This document shows, piece after piece, positions 19,650-28,719 of a DNA stretch of 64,000 nt. Numbering within the stretch: the stretch's first letter is position 1; every line of letters starts with the position of its first letter. The notes beneath the pieces are model-generated. The model did not search any database. It was not told where the DNA came from and saw only the letters and a list, made by a program, of their open reading frames with translations. A program made the position numbers and the translations under genes. The stretch covers positions 5,580,001 to 5,644,000 of the forward strand of contig NZ_VFOW01000001.1 in assembly GCF_006716355.1 (NCBI RefSeq), written 5' to 3'. This DNA is from Stackebrandtia endophytica (GTDB lineage: Bacteria > Actinomycetota > Actinomycetes > Mycobacteriales > Micromonosporaceae).

Positions 19650-19904
19650 ATGCTTCAGGCGATCACATATGTGCTAGTTGGCGTTCTGATGGTGACCAGC
19701 GCCGCGCTGATCCTGCTGGTGCTGCTGCACAAAGGCAAGGGCGGCGGTCTGTCGAGCATGTTCGGCGGCGGTGTCAGCTCCAACCTCTCCGGTTCCTCGG
19801 TCGCCGAGAAGAACCTGGACCGAATCACCGTTGTCGTGGGCATCCTCTGGCTGGCGGCGATCATCGGTTTCGGTGTCGTGTTGCGGACGCTGACAACGGT
19901 CTAG
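19650..19904 (+). CDS. secG: Preprotein translocase subunit SecG
   Basis: An 84-aa protein with two membrane helices (ITYVLVGVLMVTSAALILLVLLHKG and ITVVVGILWLAAIIGFGVVL) joined by a Gly/Ser-rich cytoplasmic loop GGGLSSMFGGG, the standard SecG layout. It is the accessory subunit of the SecYEG channel. The conserved actinobacterial order is tpiA-secG; here a solute-binding protein gene separates them. A strong terminator follows. Confidence 0.93.
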   Translation: MLQAITYVLVGVLMVTSAALILLVLLHKGKGGGLSSMFGGGVSSNLSGSSVAEKNLDRITVVVGILWLAAIIGFGVVLRTLTTV

Positions 19905-19920
19905 CCCACCCATACTCGTA

Positions 19921-19956
19921 ACGAACCGGGCCGAGGAACCTCTCGGCCCGGTTCGT
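19921..19956 (+). terminator. secG terminator
   Basis: Perfect 15-bp stem (ACGAACCGGGCCGAG and complement) with a 6-base loop GAACCT, 16 bases after the secG stop. The 240 bases from here to 20197 show no gene and contain the promoter region of the next gene. Confidence 0.8.
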
Positions 19957-20196
19957 CGTGTTCCGAGAACCAGCCGGACCGACCGGGTGGCGGGTGCGGG
20001 AAGCCCAGCTCACGCGTGTTCGATGGCGTCGGTTCCATAAATGCGGCAAAAAACCGGGCCTCGCCCTTCCCATTCGCGTGGTCCACGTCATAGACTCGCC
20101 TCGTCGTCGATTAGACGATCGGTCAATGGTGGATCCCCCGTCCGCCGGAAGACGCGAGCCCAACACAGCGCCCCCCTGTGAAGGAGCAATTCGATA

Positions 20197-20544
20197 ATGG
20201 TCAGTGGAAACGCCATTCGAGGCACCCGGGTCGGCGGCAGGCCGGCGAGTCTGCCCGAGCGAGGCGAACCGGCCCCACGACAATTCGTGGACTACTGGTG
20301 CGCCAATGGCCACCAGACTCGGCCTTCCTTCGCGATCCGGGCGGAGATCCCCACCACCTGGGACTGCCGCAGGTGCGGCCTCCCCGCTGGTATGGACCCG
20401 GAATCGCCACCTGAGCGCCCCACCGCGCGCCCCTACAAGACGCACCTGGCCTATGTGATGGAACGCCGTTCCGCGGCTGAGGGAGAAGCACTGCTGGCCG
20501 AGGCCCTGGCCAACCTGCGTGCCTCCCGGGAGGCTGCCGCCTGA
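20197..20544 (+). CDS. rbpB: RbpA-family RNA polymerase-binding protein, second paralogue
   Basis: A 115-aa RbpA relative: basic N-terminus GNAIRGTRVGG, core APRQFVDYWCANGHQTRPSFA and IPTTWDCRRCGLPAG, and C-terminal helix PYKTHLAYVMERRSAAEGEALLAEALA. Unlike the protein at 1934-2272 it keeps a CxxC (CRRC) facing the first Cys/His pair, so it probably binds zinc. It sits next to secG, as a second RbpA-like gene does in other actinobacteria. AAGGAG lies 12 bases before the ATG. The rbpB symbol follows the name used for the Streptomyces paralogue and is by analogy only. Confidence 0.85.
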   Translation: MVSGNAIRGTRVGGRPASLPERGEPAPRQFVDYWCANGHQTRPSFAIRAEIPTTWDCRRCGLPAGMDPESPPERPTARPYKTHLAYVMERRSAAEGEALLAEALANLRASREAAA

Positions 20545-20593
20545 GCCTTTCGCCAGGCGGCCCCTCGGATATCGACCCACACGTGAATCACCG

Positions 20594-20640
20594 ATCCGGC
20601 GGTCGGCGCACCGGCATCCTGATGCCGACCGCCGGATTCT
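20594..20640 (+). terminator. Terminator after the RbpA paralogue
   Basis: A 14-bp perfect stem (ATCCGGCGGTCGGC and complement, 20594-20607 with 20624-20637) followed by TTCTTTT. A competing inner hairpin GGCATC-CT-GATGCC lies in the loop. Sits between convergent genes. Confidence 0.82.
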
Positions 20641-20663
20641 TTTAACCAACCCGTCGGCACGGG

Positions 20664-20885
20664 TCAGGTCTTCCTGCTTGACACCAGCAGGTCACCGACC
20701 TCGCAGTCCAGCGCCTCGCAGATCGCCTGGAGAGTGCTGAACCGGATGGCTCGTGCCCGGTTGTTCTTCAGGATCGACAGGTTCACCACCGTCACACCGA
20801 CTTGCTGGCTGAGTTCGGTGAGGGTGATTCCCCGCTCGGTCAACAGGTCGTCGAGCCGACATCGGATTCCGGGGGAGGAGTTCAC
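20664..20885 (-). CDS. Small HTH (Xre/YozG-like) transcriptional regulator
   Basis: A 73-aa single-domain helix-turn-helix protein. The five-helix Cro/C1 pattern is clear: CRLDDLLTERGITLTELSQQVGVTVVNLSILKNNRARAIRFSTLQAICEALDCEVGDLL. Its GTG start overlaps the stop of the DUF2975 membrane protein (GTGA), so both are made from one transcript. Such small regulators are often partnered with DUF2975 proteins; by analogy it probably controls the pair through the AT-rich palindromes upstream of 21511. Target unproven. Confidence 0.85.
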   Translation of the reverse strand: MNSSPGIRCRLDDLLTERGITLTELSQQVGVTVVNLSILKNNRARAIRFSTLQAICEALDCEVGDLLVSSRKT

Positions 20886-21511
20886 ACCAGTCCTTCCGTT
20901 TCGCGTTGCAGACGTTCACCGACGGTGAACACCGTCGCGAGCAGGCCCGCGAGGAACGCGGCCATGATGTACGGGAATGGTTGGATCTCCAGGATGACCG
21001 GACTGAATCGAGGGCCCGCGACTTCGTCGAGGATCATTCCGCCGGCGAAGTTCTCCAGCGCCCCGGCGGCGACCGCGCCGACGATCCCGACGATACCCGC
21101 CGTGGCGACCATAATGGTGTTTCGCTTACTGAACACCCTCCCTCGCAATACATCGCGACCCAGTGACAGCAGAGTGCCGACGACGATGATGATCGTGACG
21201 GCGGTGATGACCTGTTGCAGGATGAGGCACCACATCACCGGGGTCGGCAACTCGAGCGTGAGGAAGGCCGAGGACAGTTCGACCTCCACGGGTGCACCGT
21301 CGGGGCCGATGGCGGTGTTGGCCGGTGTGTCGTCGAATTGAGCTAGCACCGCAGTGCGGGAGTCCGAGGTGATCCCGACGATCTTGGTGACGGCGGTGAT
21401 GACCGCCCAGAGGCTGATGGCGACGCCGACGATCATGAACCCGATCAGGGCTGCTCTGTCGGGTCGGCTGACGGCTTTCGGTTCCACAGGTAGGGACACG
21501 GCAATCTCCAT
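20882..21511 (-). CDS. DUF2975 family membrane protein
   Basis: A 209-aa protein with four predicted membrane helices (IGFMIVGVAISLWAVITAV; PVMWCLILQQVITAVTIIIVV; TIMVATAGIVGIVGAVAAGAL; FPYIMAAFLAGLLATVFTV) and the motif LGRDVLRGRVFSKRN before the third. The C-terminal helix pair and the partner HTH gene identify it as DUF2975, a family of unknown function found with small HTH regulators. Promoter region is strikingly AT-rich for this genome. Confidence 0.75.
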   Translation of the reverse strand: MEIAVSLPVEPKAVSRPDRAALIGFMIVGVAISLWAVITAVTKIVGITSDSRTAVLAQFDDTPANTAIGPDGAPVEVELSSAFLTLELPTPVMWCLILQQVITAVTIIIVVGTLLSLGRDVLRGRVFSKRNTIMVATAGIVGIVGAVAAGALENFAGGMILDEVAGPRFSPVILEIQPFPYIMAAFLAGLLATVFTVGERLQRETEGLV

Positions 21512-21565
21512 ATCGAAAAACGATATTATCGTTAATCGATAACATAACGTTTATCGTTATGTGTT
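21508..21565 (-). promoter_or_regulatory. AT-rich promoter/operator of the DUF2975-HTH pair
   Basis: A 58-base AT-rich patch. It contains an inverted repeat ACATAACG-TTTAT-CGTTATGT (21542-21562), a smaller CGAT-ATT-ATCG palindrome, and the direct repeat TATCGTTA twice. Likely binding sites for the small HTH protein encoded by the second gene of the pair. Confidence 0.6.
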
Positions 21566-21600
21566 GCAACAGCGGGGGTCGCCGATCGAAAAGCGGGTGG

Positions 21601-22035
21601 TCAGTCGGGAGCGAGGGCGCCGTCGCGAAGCAGTGCGACGGCATCCAGATCCGGTGTGCACCAGTCGAAACCGGACAGTTCGTCGCGGTCGACCCACCGC
21701 AGTCGATCGTGGTCGCTGCTGCGGGTGGGAGCCGGACCGTTCAGCCGCGCCCACCGGCATTCCAGATCGATCAGCGTGGCGGCCACCACGGTGCCGCTGC
21801 GGACCAGCGGTGACCCGACCGAGATGTCGACTCCCAGTTCCTCACCGATCTCACGGCGCAACGCCTCGACGGCGTCCTCTCCGGGTTCGACCTTGCCACC
21901 GGGGAACTCCCACCGCCCACCGGCACTCAGGTCCCGGCGGCGTCGACACGCCAACAGTCGGGAGCCGTCGTGGATCACCGCCGCGACGACGTGCACCCGT
22001 CGGGTCGTCGCCGCAGCGGAATCGTCGTGGCCCAT
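21601..22035 (-). CDS. Nudix hydrolase, MutT type
   Basis: A 144-aa protein with a complete Nudix box: GGKVEPGEDAVEALRREIGE followed by ELGV. It begins RVHVVAAVIHDGSRLLACRRRRD and has WRWEFP-type substrate strand (GGRWEFPGGK), which groups it with MutT/CTP-pyrophosphohydrolase-like enzymes that clear oxidised or modified nucleotides. ATG 22035 is preceded by GGAGG; an upstream in-frame ATG at 22068 lacks this. Single gene. Confidence 0.85.
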   Translation of the reverse strand: MGHDDSAAATTRRVHVVAAVIHDGSRLLACRRRRDLSAGGRWEFPGGKVEPGEDAVEALRREIGEELGVDISVGSPLVRSGTVVAATLIDLECRWARLNGPAPTRSSDHDRLRWVDRDELSGFDWCTPDLDAVALLRDGALAPD

Positions 22036-22083
22036 GGGTCGCCTCCGCCAATCGGGTGTCGTCCACATCGTAGTGGCCGACGA

Positions 22084-22407
22084 TCAGCCTTCCCGAATCG
22101 TCATGGACGCCAGCTTGTCGCCGACCACCTCGAAGATGAACTTGGAACGGCCGTTGGCGTGGCTGCTGGCCCAGTCGCCGACGACGGTGACCGTATCGCC
22201 CTCGATCGTGGTCTCCTCCGGCGTCAACGTGCCGCGCGCGCCGATGAACTCGGTGTCGCTCCACCGTTTGATCGCGTCCCGATCGGTGAACTGGCGTCCC
22301 CAGTCGTCGACGAAACCGTCGGAGGTGAACGCGTTCAGAAAACCCTGTTCGTCGTGACGGTTGACGGTCTCGATGAACGAGGCGACCGGTTCGGGGATCG
22401 TGGTCAC
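22084..22407 (-). CDS. SnoaL/NTF2-like protein
   Basis: A 107-aa small alpha+beta barrel protein of the nuclear transport factor 2 superfamily: PVASFIETVNRHDEQGFLNAF, DDWGRQFTDRDAIKRW and a final beta-rich half (TTIEGDTVTVVGDWASSH). Such proteins range from polyketide cyclases to ligand-binding proteins; no specific function can be assigned. GTG 22407 follows AAAGGGAG. Confidence 0.75.
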   Translation of the reverse strand: MTTIPEPVASFIETVNRHDEQGFLNAFTSDGFVDDWGRQFTDRDAIKRWSDTEFIGARGTLTPEETTIEGDTVTVVGDWASSHANGRSKFIFEVVGDKLASMTIREG

Positions 22408-22500
22408 TGTCGGCTCCCTTTCGGTGTGCGGTCGGCTGCGTCCCCATTCTGCGGGGTGAGCCGGGCCACCGACGTGAATTCGAGTAAAGCCGACGCCACT

Positions 22501-23271
22501 TCAGCGACGCAGTGACCGGAACCTGGCCGGAAGCGCCGCCGCTGCGGCCCGATCCAGCAGCCATCGAGTGTGCGAGACACCGTGAACCCCGGCCGCCGGC
22601 GCCTGCACCGGACCCGGCTTCGACATCGCCAGTGCGACGGCGTCGGCCTTTCCGCTCCCGGCGGCGATCAGCCACACCTCGTCGGCCAGATTGATCGTCG
22701 GGAAGGTCAGACTGATGCGATGCGGTGGCGGCTTCGGCGCACCGCGCACCCCGACGACCGGTCGTTCCTCATAGGTCGCCGGTTGCCGGGGGAACAGCGA
22801 GGCGACGTGAGCGTCCTCGCCGACCCCGAGCATGACCACGTCGAACCGGGGAACGATGTCGTCGCCGGAGGCGTGGTCGGCCAGTCGACGCGCGTAGTCG
22901 GCGGCTGCGGCCTCCGGATCGTCGCCGGCAGGTCCATCACTGCCGGGCATCGGGTGTACCCGGTCGGGGTCGACCGGCAGATGGTCCAACAGACTCTCGC
23001 GCGCCTGAGTCTCGTTCCGATCCGGGTCGCCGGTCGGTAGAAACCGTTCATCGCCCCACCAGAAGTCCACGCGGGACCAGTCGACGGCATGCCGCACCGG
23101 GCTCTGGCACAGCGCGGCATGGAACTTGGCCGCGATGCGTCCGCCGGTCAGTACCACCGATGCCTGGCCCCGTGCCGCCTGTGCGTCGGCGATTCGGGTC
23201 GCCAACCGGGCCGCCACGGATTCGGCGAGCACGTCGGGATTGGGATGCACCACAACACTGGCAGTGGTCAC
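22501..23271 (-). CDS. pgl: 6-phosphogluconolactonase
   Basis: A 256-aa DevB-type lactonase, second step of the oxidative pentose phosphate pathway. Seen: SVVLTGGRIAAKFHAAL (phosphate loop, with Arg where GGST is usual), the WWGDERFLPTGDPDRNETQARESLL block, and GVGEDAHVASLFP, the family signature with the key His. The GTG start overlaps the opcA stop by four bases. Last gene of the tkt-to-pgl cluster. Confidence 0.92.
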   Translation of the reverse strand: MTTASVVVHPNPDVLAESVAARLATRIADAQAARGQASVVLTGGRIAAKFHAALCQSPVRHAVDWSRVDFWWGDERFLPTGDPDRNETQARESLLDHLPVDPDRVHPMPGSDGPAGDDPEAAAADYARRLADHASGDDIVPRFDVVMLGVGEDAHVASLFPRQPATYEERPVVGVRGAPKPPPHRISLTFPTINLADEVWLIAAGSGKADAVALAMSKPGPVQAPAAGVHGVSHTRWLLDRAAAAALPARFRSLRR

Positions 23272-24221
23272 GAAACCTCCTTGACCGATGAGGACACGGC
23301 GTCATCGGTGCAGTACGACAACGCCGCGGCATAGGGCTGGTCGGGGTCGAGATGGCGCAACTCCTCGGCCAACAACTCGCCCAACGTCCGTCCGTTGAGG
23401 ATCTGGGAGCGGTCGGGGAAACCGGTGCGGCGCAACTGGGTGTGTCCCGCCTCGTCCCGTGTGACCGTGATGTCGTCCCCATTGGTCAGGTTGATCGACA
23501 CCGCCTTGATCGCCGGAAGGTGCTCGCTGTTGCGGACCACCTCGGTGTCGGCGATGGTGGGGCGGATCCCCAACCGGCCGCCGAGCCAGCCCGCCAGCAA
23601 CGACGCACTCGGGTCGGCGGCGTCGGCGGTGATCGTCACCGAGGCCGCGTCGGCGGTGGCGGTGTCGAAGGCGCTGGCGATCAGGGAACGCCAGTAGGTG
23701 ATCCGGGTCCAGCACAGGTCGGTGTCGCCGGGGTTGTAGTCGGAGGCGCGCACCGCCAGTGTCGCGACCGGGTCCTGTGACCGGGCGCTGTAGCTGATGC
23801 GACGGTCGGCGAACGCACCCAGTGGGTCCTCGGCGGCGCAGTGCGGCGGTGGCACGAACCAGCAGGTGACGACGGGGACGTCGGGCGCCAGCAGCGGCAT
23901 GACCACCGATTCGGCGTGGTCGGCCAGCGGCCCGTACATCCGCATGACCACCGCTTCGCAGGGTCCCAACCGGCCACCCACCACGATCTCGGCGTCCAAC
24001 CGGGGGTCGGTGTGGTGATTGTCGCGACGTACCACGATCAACAGTCGACAGGGGTGCTGTTGAGCCGCCAGCGTCAGCGCGGCTTCGGCTTCGCGTTCCC
24101 CCTTCTCGTCGACGATGACGACCAGGTTCAACGCGAGTCCGCTGGTTCCCCCGGCCGATTGGCGCTCACTGGCCAGTGCCGTCACCACCTCGGTGGCGGT
24201 GGTGTCCCACAGGGCGATCAC
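23268..24221 (-). CDS. opcA: Glucose-6-phosphate dehydrogenase assembly protein OpcA
   Basis: A 317-aa OpcA, required for assembly and redox control of G6PDH in cyanobacteria and found with zwf in actinobacteria. Recognised by RLLIVVRRDNHH, the LAPDVPVVTCWFVPPP segment, and RITYWRSLIASAFD. GTG 24221 follows AAAGGAG. It is separated from zwf by 94 bases holding a strong hairpin, so expression may be partly independent of zwf. Confidence 0.92.
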   Translation of the reverse strand: MIALWDTTATEVVTALASERQSAGGTSGLALNLVVIVDEKGEREAEAALTLAAQQHPCRLLIVVRRDNHHTDPRLDAEIVVGGRLGPCEAVVMRMYGPLADHAESVVMPLLAPDVPVVTCWFVPPPHCAAEDPLGAFADRRISYSARSQDPVATLAVRASDYNPGDTDLCWTRITYWRSLIASAFDTATADAASVTITADAADPSASLLAGWLGGRLGIRPTIADTEVVRNSEHLPAIKAVSINLTNGDDITVTRDEAGHTQLRRTGFPDRSQILNGRTLGELLAEELRHLDPDQPYAAALSYCTDDAVSSSVKEVS

Positions 24222-24284
24222 TGTGGTCTCCTTTGGTAGCTGTGTGTGAACATTGTGGATCTAGCGGTCCATTTGAGACCGTTG

Positions 24285-24313
24285 CGGAGCGTGTCCGGGG
24301 TTACCGGACACGC
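24285..24313 (-). terminator. Hairpin between zwf and opcA
   Basis: Perfect 12-bp stem (GAGCGTGTCCGG and complement) with loop GGTTA, starting right after the zwf stop. Either a terminator with partial read-through or an mRNA-stabilising element within the operon. Confidence 0.7.
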
Positions 24314-24315
24314 TC

Positions 24316-25851
24316 TCAGGCTCGGCGCCAGGCTCGGTCGTCGGCAATCAGCATGTTGTCGGCGGCCTCGGGCCCCCAGGTGCCGGCGCGGTAGGGCTCC
24401 GGCTTGTGGTCGGCCCAGAATCGCTCCAGCGGATCGATGACCGCCCAGCTGGCCTCGACCTCCGCGGCGTCAGGGAACAGTGTCTTGTCGCCCAACAGCA
24501 CGTCACGGATCAATCGCTCGTAGGCCTCCGGGCTGGACTCGGTGAACGCCTCTCCATAGTGGAAGTCCATGGAGATGTCCCGCAGTTCCATTCCGGTGCC
24601 GGGGACCTTGGATCCGAACTTGACGGTGACACCTTCGTCGGGCTGAACCCGGATCACGAGTTGATTGTGTCCCAGGGTCTCGGTGTCGTAATCGTGGAAC
24701 GGGAGGTGTGGGGCGCGCTTGAAGATGACCGCGATCTCGGTGACCCGACGCGGCAGTCGCTTGCCGGTGCGCAGGTAGAACGGCACCCCGGCCCACCGTC
24801 GATTCTGGACACCGAGTCGGACCGCGGCGTAGGTCTCGGTCCTCGAATCGGAAGGAATGCCCTCCTCGGAGAGATAGCCCTTCACCTCGCCACCGGCGAC
24901 CCAGCCGTCGGTGTACTGTCCGCGAACGGCGTACTTGTGCAGGTCCTGCGGCAACGTGATCGCCCGCAGTACCTTCAGTTTCTCGGTCCGGATCTCCTCG
25001 GCGCCGAAACTGACCGGCTCCTCCATGGCGGTCAACGCCAGCAACTGAAGAAGATGGTTCTGCAGCACGTCGCGGGCCGCGCCGGCCGCGTCGTAGAACC
25101 CGGCACGTGAACCGATGCCGACGTCCTCGGCCATCGTGATCTGCACCGAGTCGACATAGTGGGAGTTCCACACCGGTTCGAACAGCGCGTTGGCGAACCG
25201 CAGCGCGAGAATGTTCTGGACCGTCTCCTTGCCCAGATAGTGGTCGATGCGGAAGACGTCCTCGGCGGTGAACACCGCGTCCACCAAGCCGTCGAGTTCC
25301 CGCGCCGACTCCAGGTCGTTGCCGAACGGCTTCTCCACCACGACGCGACGCCAACCGCCCGAGGAACTGTTGTCGGCTGCGCCGGTGCGTCCCAACTGGC
25401 GCAACACCACCGGGAACGCCGCTGGCGGAATCGAGAAGTAGAACGCCGCGTTGCCGTTGATCGCGTGCGAGGCGCGAAGCTCGTCCAAGGTGGCCGTCAG
25501 AGTGTCGAAGGCATCCTCGTCGTCGAACGATCCCGGGACGAACCGGAAGTTGCCCGCCAGCCGGTTCCACACGTCCTCGCGCCACGTGGTCCGCGCGTGC
25601 GCCTGGGCGGCGTCGCGTGCCAGATGCTCGAACTCGCCGTGCTCCCAGTCACGACGGGCGAACCCGAGAATCACGAACGAAGCCGGAAGCAATCCCCGAT
25701 TGGCCAGGTCGTACACCGCGGGGATCAGCTTCTTGCGCGCCAGATCCCCGGTTACCCCGAAGATCACCAACGCGCACGGTTCCGGGATGTGCGGCAGCCG
25801 CCGATCCTGGGGATCGCGCAACGGGTTGGCGCTGATACCCACTTCGGTCAC
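24316..25851 (-). CDS. zwf: Glucose-6-phosphate 1-dehydrogenase
   Basis: A 511-aa G6PDH, the entry step of the oxidative pentose phosphate pathway (G6P to 6-phosphogluconolactone). Seen: the coenzyme loop [16 protein letters not shown] (about 32-47), [13 protein letters not shown] and the active-site signature RIDHYLGKE (202-210). GTG 25851 is chosen over a longer frame because GAAGGAGGA lies just upstream and the start overlaps the pgi stop (GTGA). Confidence 0.96.
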   Translation of the reverse strand: MTEVGISANPLRDPQDRRLPHIPEPCALVIFGVTGDLARKKLIPAVYDLANRGLLPASFVILGFARRDWEHGEFEHLARDAAQAHARTTWREDVWNRLAGNFRFVPGSFDDEDAFDTLTATLDELRASHAINGNAAFYFSIPPAAFPVVLRQLGRTGAADNSSSGGWRRVVVEKPFGNDLESARELDGLVDAVFTAEDVFRIDHYLGKETVQNILALRFANALFEPVWNSHYVDSVQITMAEDVGIGSRAGFYDAAGAARDVLQNHLLQLLALTAMEEPVSFGAEEIRTEKLKVLRAITLPQDLHKYAVRGQYTDGWVAGGEVKGYLSEEGIPSDSRTETYAAVRLGVQNRRWAGVPFYLRTGKRLPRRVTEIAVIFKRAPHLPFHDYDTETLGHNQLVIRVQPDEGVTVKFGSKVPGTGMELRDISMDFHYGEAFTESSPEAYERLIRDVLLGDKTLFPDAAEVEASWAVIDPLERFWADHKPEPYRAGTWGPEAADNMLIADDRAWRRA

Positions 25852-27455
25852 GAGCCGTCCTCCTTCGCCGCGCTCAGCACCCGGTCGATGCCCTCGGCGC
25901 GATCGGTCAATCTCAACCACAGCAGCGGACGCCCCCGGTCCCGCAGTGCCTGCCGGTCCCCGGCCGCCTGCGCGGCCTGGAGACCCGCGAAACCGTACGG
26001 GCGGCCCGGAACCTCCAGGTCCTCGGCCGAATCGGCGGTGATCTGGACGAACACCCCGGTGGGGCGCCCTCCCTTATGGAACTGTCCGGTCGAGTGCAGG
26101 AACCGTGGCCCCCAACCGAAGGTGACCGGCGCCTCGATCCGCTCGGCCAGAAGCCGGCGGAGCTCGGCCAGCCGTGCGTCGTCCTCACGGTCCAGATAGG
26201 CCATCACGGTGAGGTAACCGTCGGTGCCCACGCTGGAGAGCATCTCGGTGATGGCGTCGGGCAGGTTGGCGGCCTCGACGCCGTAACCGGACACCGGGCC
26301 CTCGACGAACACCGCCTCCTCGGACGGGACACCCGAATCGAGGATCTGCTTGGTGTTGTCCTTGCTCTCGGCCACATTGGGTTGGTTGAACGGGTCGATC
26401 GCCAGCAACCGTCCCGCGTAGGCGGTAGCCAGTTCCCAGCACAGGAACTGGGCCCCCAGCGGGCCGTTGACCGACACGTCGGGCTGGTCGAGACGCGACC
26501 CGGCCGCCGCGTGCGACGTCGCGCCCCCGACCGACACCGACAGCACACCGGGTGCCGTGGCGCCGGGCGCGGTGGGTGATTCCACCACCACCGGAAGGAC
26601 GCCCTTGCCGTCCTTGCCGGTCGACTCGGCGATCAACTGCTCGGCCCAGTCGCCCAGACCGACGATGCCGGTGCCGTCCTCGGTGATGGCGACAGTCGGT
26701 CGTGACGCCAACGCCGCACCCAACAGCACCGCCGGGTTCTCCGGCGGTGCGGCGGCCATGGTCTCGGCGAAGGCGGCGGCCTCGTCGATCAACTCCTCGA
26801 CGTCGACTCCGGCCAACGCCGCCGGAACCAGCCCGAACGCGGTCAGCGCCGAGTAACGGCCACCCACATCGGGGTCGGCCAGGATGACGTGCGCGCCCAT
26901 CGCGGTCCCCAACTGCTCCAGGGGCGAACCGGGATCGGTGACCACGACGAAGTGCCGACCCACCGAGCTGACTCCGGAGTCGGTGAAGGCCTGCACCCAG
27001 GCGCGACGCAGACTCTCGGTCTCGACCGTCCCACCCGATTTGCTGGAGACCACGACCACGGTCTCGGCCAGCTGATCGTTCAACGCGCGGGTGATCTGTT
27101 CGGGATCGGTGGTGTCCAACACCGTCAACGGCACGTCGAGGGTGCGGCAGATGACCTCCGGTGCCAGCGACGAGCCACCCATGCCGGCCAATACGACGCG
27201 GTGGATGCCCGCTTCGGCCAGGTCGGCCCGAAGTCGAGTCACCACCGGCAGCAGGGCACGGCTGCGCTCGAAGGTGTCCAACCACCCCAGCCGGATGGCC
27301 GCCTCCTCGGCGGCGTCGGGACCCCACAGGGTCGCGTCGGCGGCGGCCAACCGGGCCGGAATGTCCTCGGCCAGCAGCGTTTCCAGTGCCGGGCCGACAT
27401 CCACGCCGGTGGTGACGGCGAGGCCACCGCCGGCGTCCATACGAATCGGGGACAT
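25848..27455 (-). CDS. pgi: Glucose-6-phosphate isomerase (TAL-PGI-type domain)
   Basis: A 535-aa sugar isomerase with SIS domains, converting G6P and F6P. Key segments: [44 protein letters not shown] and [21 protein letters not shown]. These match the isomerase half of bifunctional transaldolase/PGI proteins better than classical PGI. Its neighbour two bases upstream is a separate transaldolase, so the cluster looks like the split form of that fusion. ATG 27455 follows AGGAG; the frame runs longer upstream but without supporting signals. Confidence 0.9.
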   Translation of the reverse strand: MSPIRMDAGGGLAVTTGVDVGPALETLLAEDIPARLAAADATLWGPDAAEEAAIRLGWLDTFERSRALLPVVTRLRADLAEAGIHRVVLAGMGGSSLAPEVICRTLDVPLTVLDTTDPEQITRALNDQLAETVVVVSSKSGGTVETESLRRAWVQAFTDSGVSSVGRHFVVVTDPGSPLEQLGTAMGAHVILADPDVGGRYSALTAFGLVPAALAGVDVEELIDEAAAFAETMAAAPPENPAVLLGAALASRPTVAITEDGTGIVGLGDWAEQLIAESTGKDGKGVLPVVVESPTAPGATAPGVLSVSVGGATSHAAAGSRLDQPDVSVNGPLGAQFLCWELATAYAGRLLAIDPFNQPNVAESKDNTKQILDSGVPSEEAVFVEGPVSGYGVEAANLPDAITEMLSSVGTDGYLTVMAYLDREDDARLAELRRLLAERIEAPVTFGWGPRFLHSTGQFHKGGRPTGVFVQITADSAEDLEVPGRPYGFAGLQAAQAAGDRQALRDRGRPLLWLRLTDRAEGIDRVLSAAKEDGS

Positions 27456-27457
27456 GC

Positions 27458-28570
27458 TCACTCCTGTGTGAGGTCGAGTGCGGTCGACACCTTCGCGAGC
27501 AGATCGTCCCAGCTCTGGGCGAACTTCTCGACGCCTTCGCGTTCCAGAGTGTTGACGACGTCGTCGTAGTCGATGCCCAATTTGGTCAAGGTGGTCAACA
27601 CGGCCTGGGCCACCTCGTACTCGCCGCTGACCGTGTCGTCCTCGACCCGGCCGTGATCGGCGAAGGCGTCCAGTGTCGCCTGCGGCATCGTGTTGACCGA
27701 GCCGGCGACGATCAGGTCCTCCACGTACAACGTGTCGCGGTAGGCGGGGTTTTTCGACGAGGTCGATGCCCACAGTGGGCGTTGCGGATGTGCGCCGTCG
27801 GTGGCCAGTCCTCGCCACCGGTCGGAGGCGAACGCCTCGGCGTAGGCCTGGTGAGCCAGTCGCGCGTTGGCTATGGCGGCCTTGCCCTTGACCGCCTGCG
27901 CCTCGGGGGTGCCGATCGCGTCGAGGCGTGCGTCGATCTCGGTGTCGACCCGGGAGACGAAGAACGAGGCCACCGAGCCCATCCGGGACAGGTCGTGTCC
28001 GGCCGCGCGGGCGCGTTCCATGCCGTCGAAGAACGCGTCGATGACCTCGCGGTACCGGTCCAACGCGAAGATCAGGGTGACGTTGACGCTGATGCCCTCC
28101 GCCAGGACCGCGCTGATGGCGGGGAGCCCCTCACGAGTGGCGGGGATCTTGATGAACAGGTTCGGGCGGTCCACCTGCCACCACAGGGCTTTGGCCTCAG
28201 CGATGGTGCGTTCGGTGTCGTGCGCCAGACGCGGATCGACCTCGATGGAGACCCGACCGTCGACGCCGTCGGAGGTGTCGTACACCGTACGAAGCTGGTC
28301 GCAGGCCCACCGTACGTCGTACGTGGTGAGCGCACGGGCGGCCTCGTCCACCGAAACCCCGCGCAACGCCAGCTCCTGCAGCTGCTCCTGATAGTCGTCA
28401 CCGGAGGTGATCGCCTTGGCGAAGATCGTGGGGTTGCTGGTCACGCCGACCACGTGCCGTTCATCGCGCAGCTGGGCGAGATTCCCCGAAGTCAACCGCT
28501 GCCGTGAAATGTCGTCCAACCACACCGCGACACCGGCGGTGGAAAGGTCTCCCAGACGGTCTTGGGACAT
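27458..28570 (-). CDS. tal: Transaldolase
   Basis: A 370-aa TIM-barrel enzyme of the non-oxidative pentose phosphate pathway. Seen: the [11 protein letters not shown] motif, the catalytic-Lys strand [12 protein letters not shown], and [13 protein letters not shown]. Size and the [15 protein letters not shown] segment match the long actinobacterial transaldolase. ATG 28570 has AAGGAG eight bases upstream. Tightly linked (2-base gap) to pgi downstream. Confidence 0.95.
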   Translation of the reverse strand: MSQDRLGDLSTAGVAVWLDDISRQRLTSGNLAQLRDERHVVGVTSNPTIFAKAITSGDDYQEQLQELALRGVSVDEAARALTTYDVRWACDQLRTVYDTSDGVDGRVSIEVDPRLAHDTERTIAEAKALWWQVDRPNLFIKIPATREGLPAISAVLAEGISVNVTLIFALDRYREVIDAFFDGMERARAAGHDLSRMGSVASFFVSRVDTEIDARLDAIGTPEAQAVKGKAAIANARLAHQAYAEAFASDRWRGLATDGAHPQRPLWASTSSKNPAYRDTLYVEDLIVAGSVNTMPQATLDAFADHGRVEDDTVSGEYEVAQAVLTTLTKLGIDYDDVVNTLEREGVEKFAQSWDDLLAKVSTALDLTQE

Positions 28571-28648
28571 GAGTACAGCTCCTTAGCTGTCGGTCTGTCG
28601 CTATTGGGATTCGAGTGGTGAAGCGTTGTTCCTGTGCAACGGGAGAAA

Positions 28649-28709
28649 CGCCCGGTCGCTTCCGGATGTGTGCGGTGAATCCGCACACGCCGGAGATGGC
28701 GACCGGGCG
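28649..28709 (-). terminator. Long hairpin between tkt and tal
   Basis: A 61-base structure: outer stem CGCCCGGTCGC with its exact complement (11 bp), a TCCGG/CCGGA segment, and apical stem GTGTGCGG-TGAAT-CCGCACAC. It follows the tkt stop by about 10 bases, with tal 79 bases further on. Could terminate most tkt transcripts or protect mRNA ends within the operon. Confidence 0.7.
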
Positions 28710-28719
28710 AATCGAATCG

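Noticed and set aside
19861-20649. 262-codon minus-strand frame
   Set aside because: Crosses the secG terminator and is antisense to the RbpA paralogue; no protein features.
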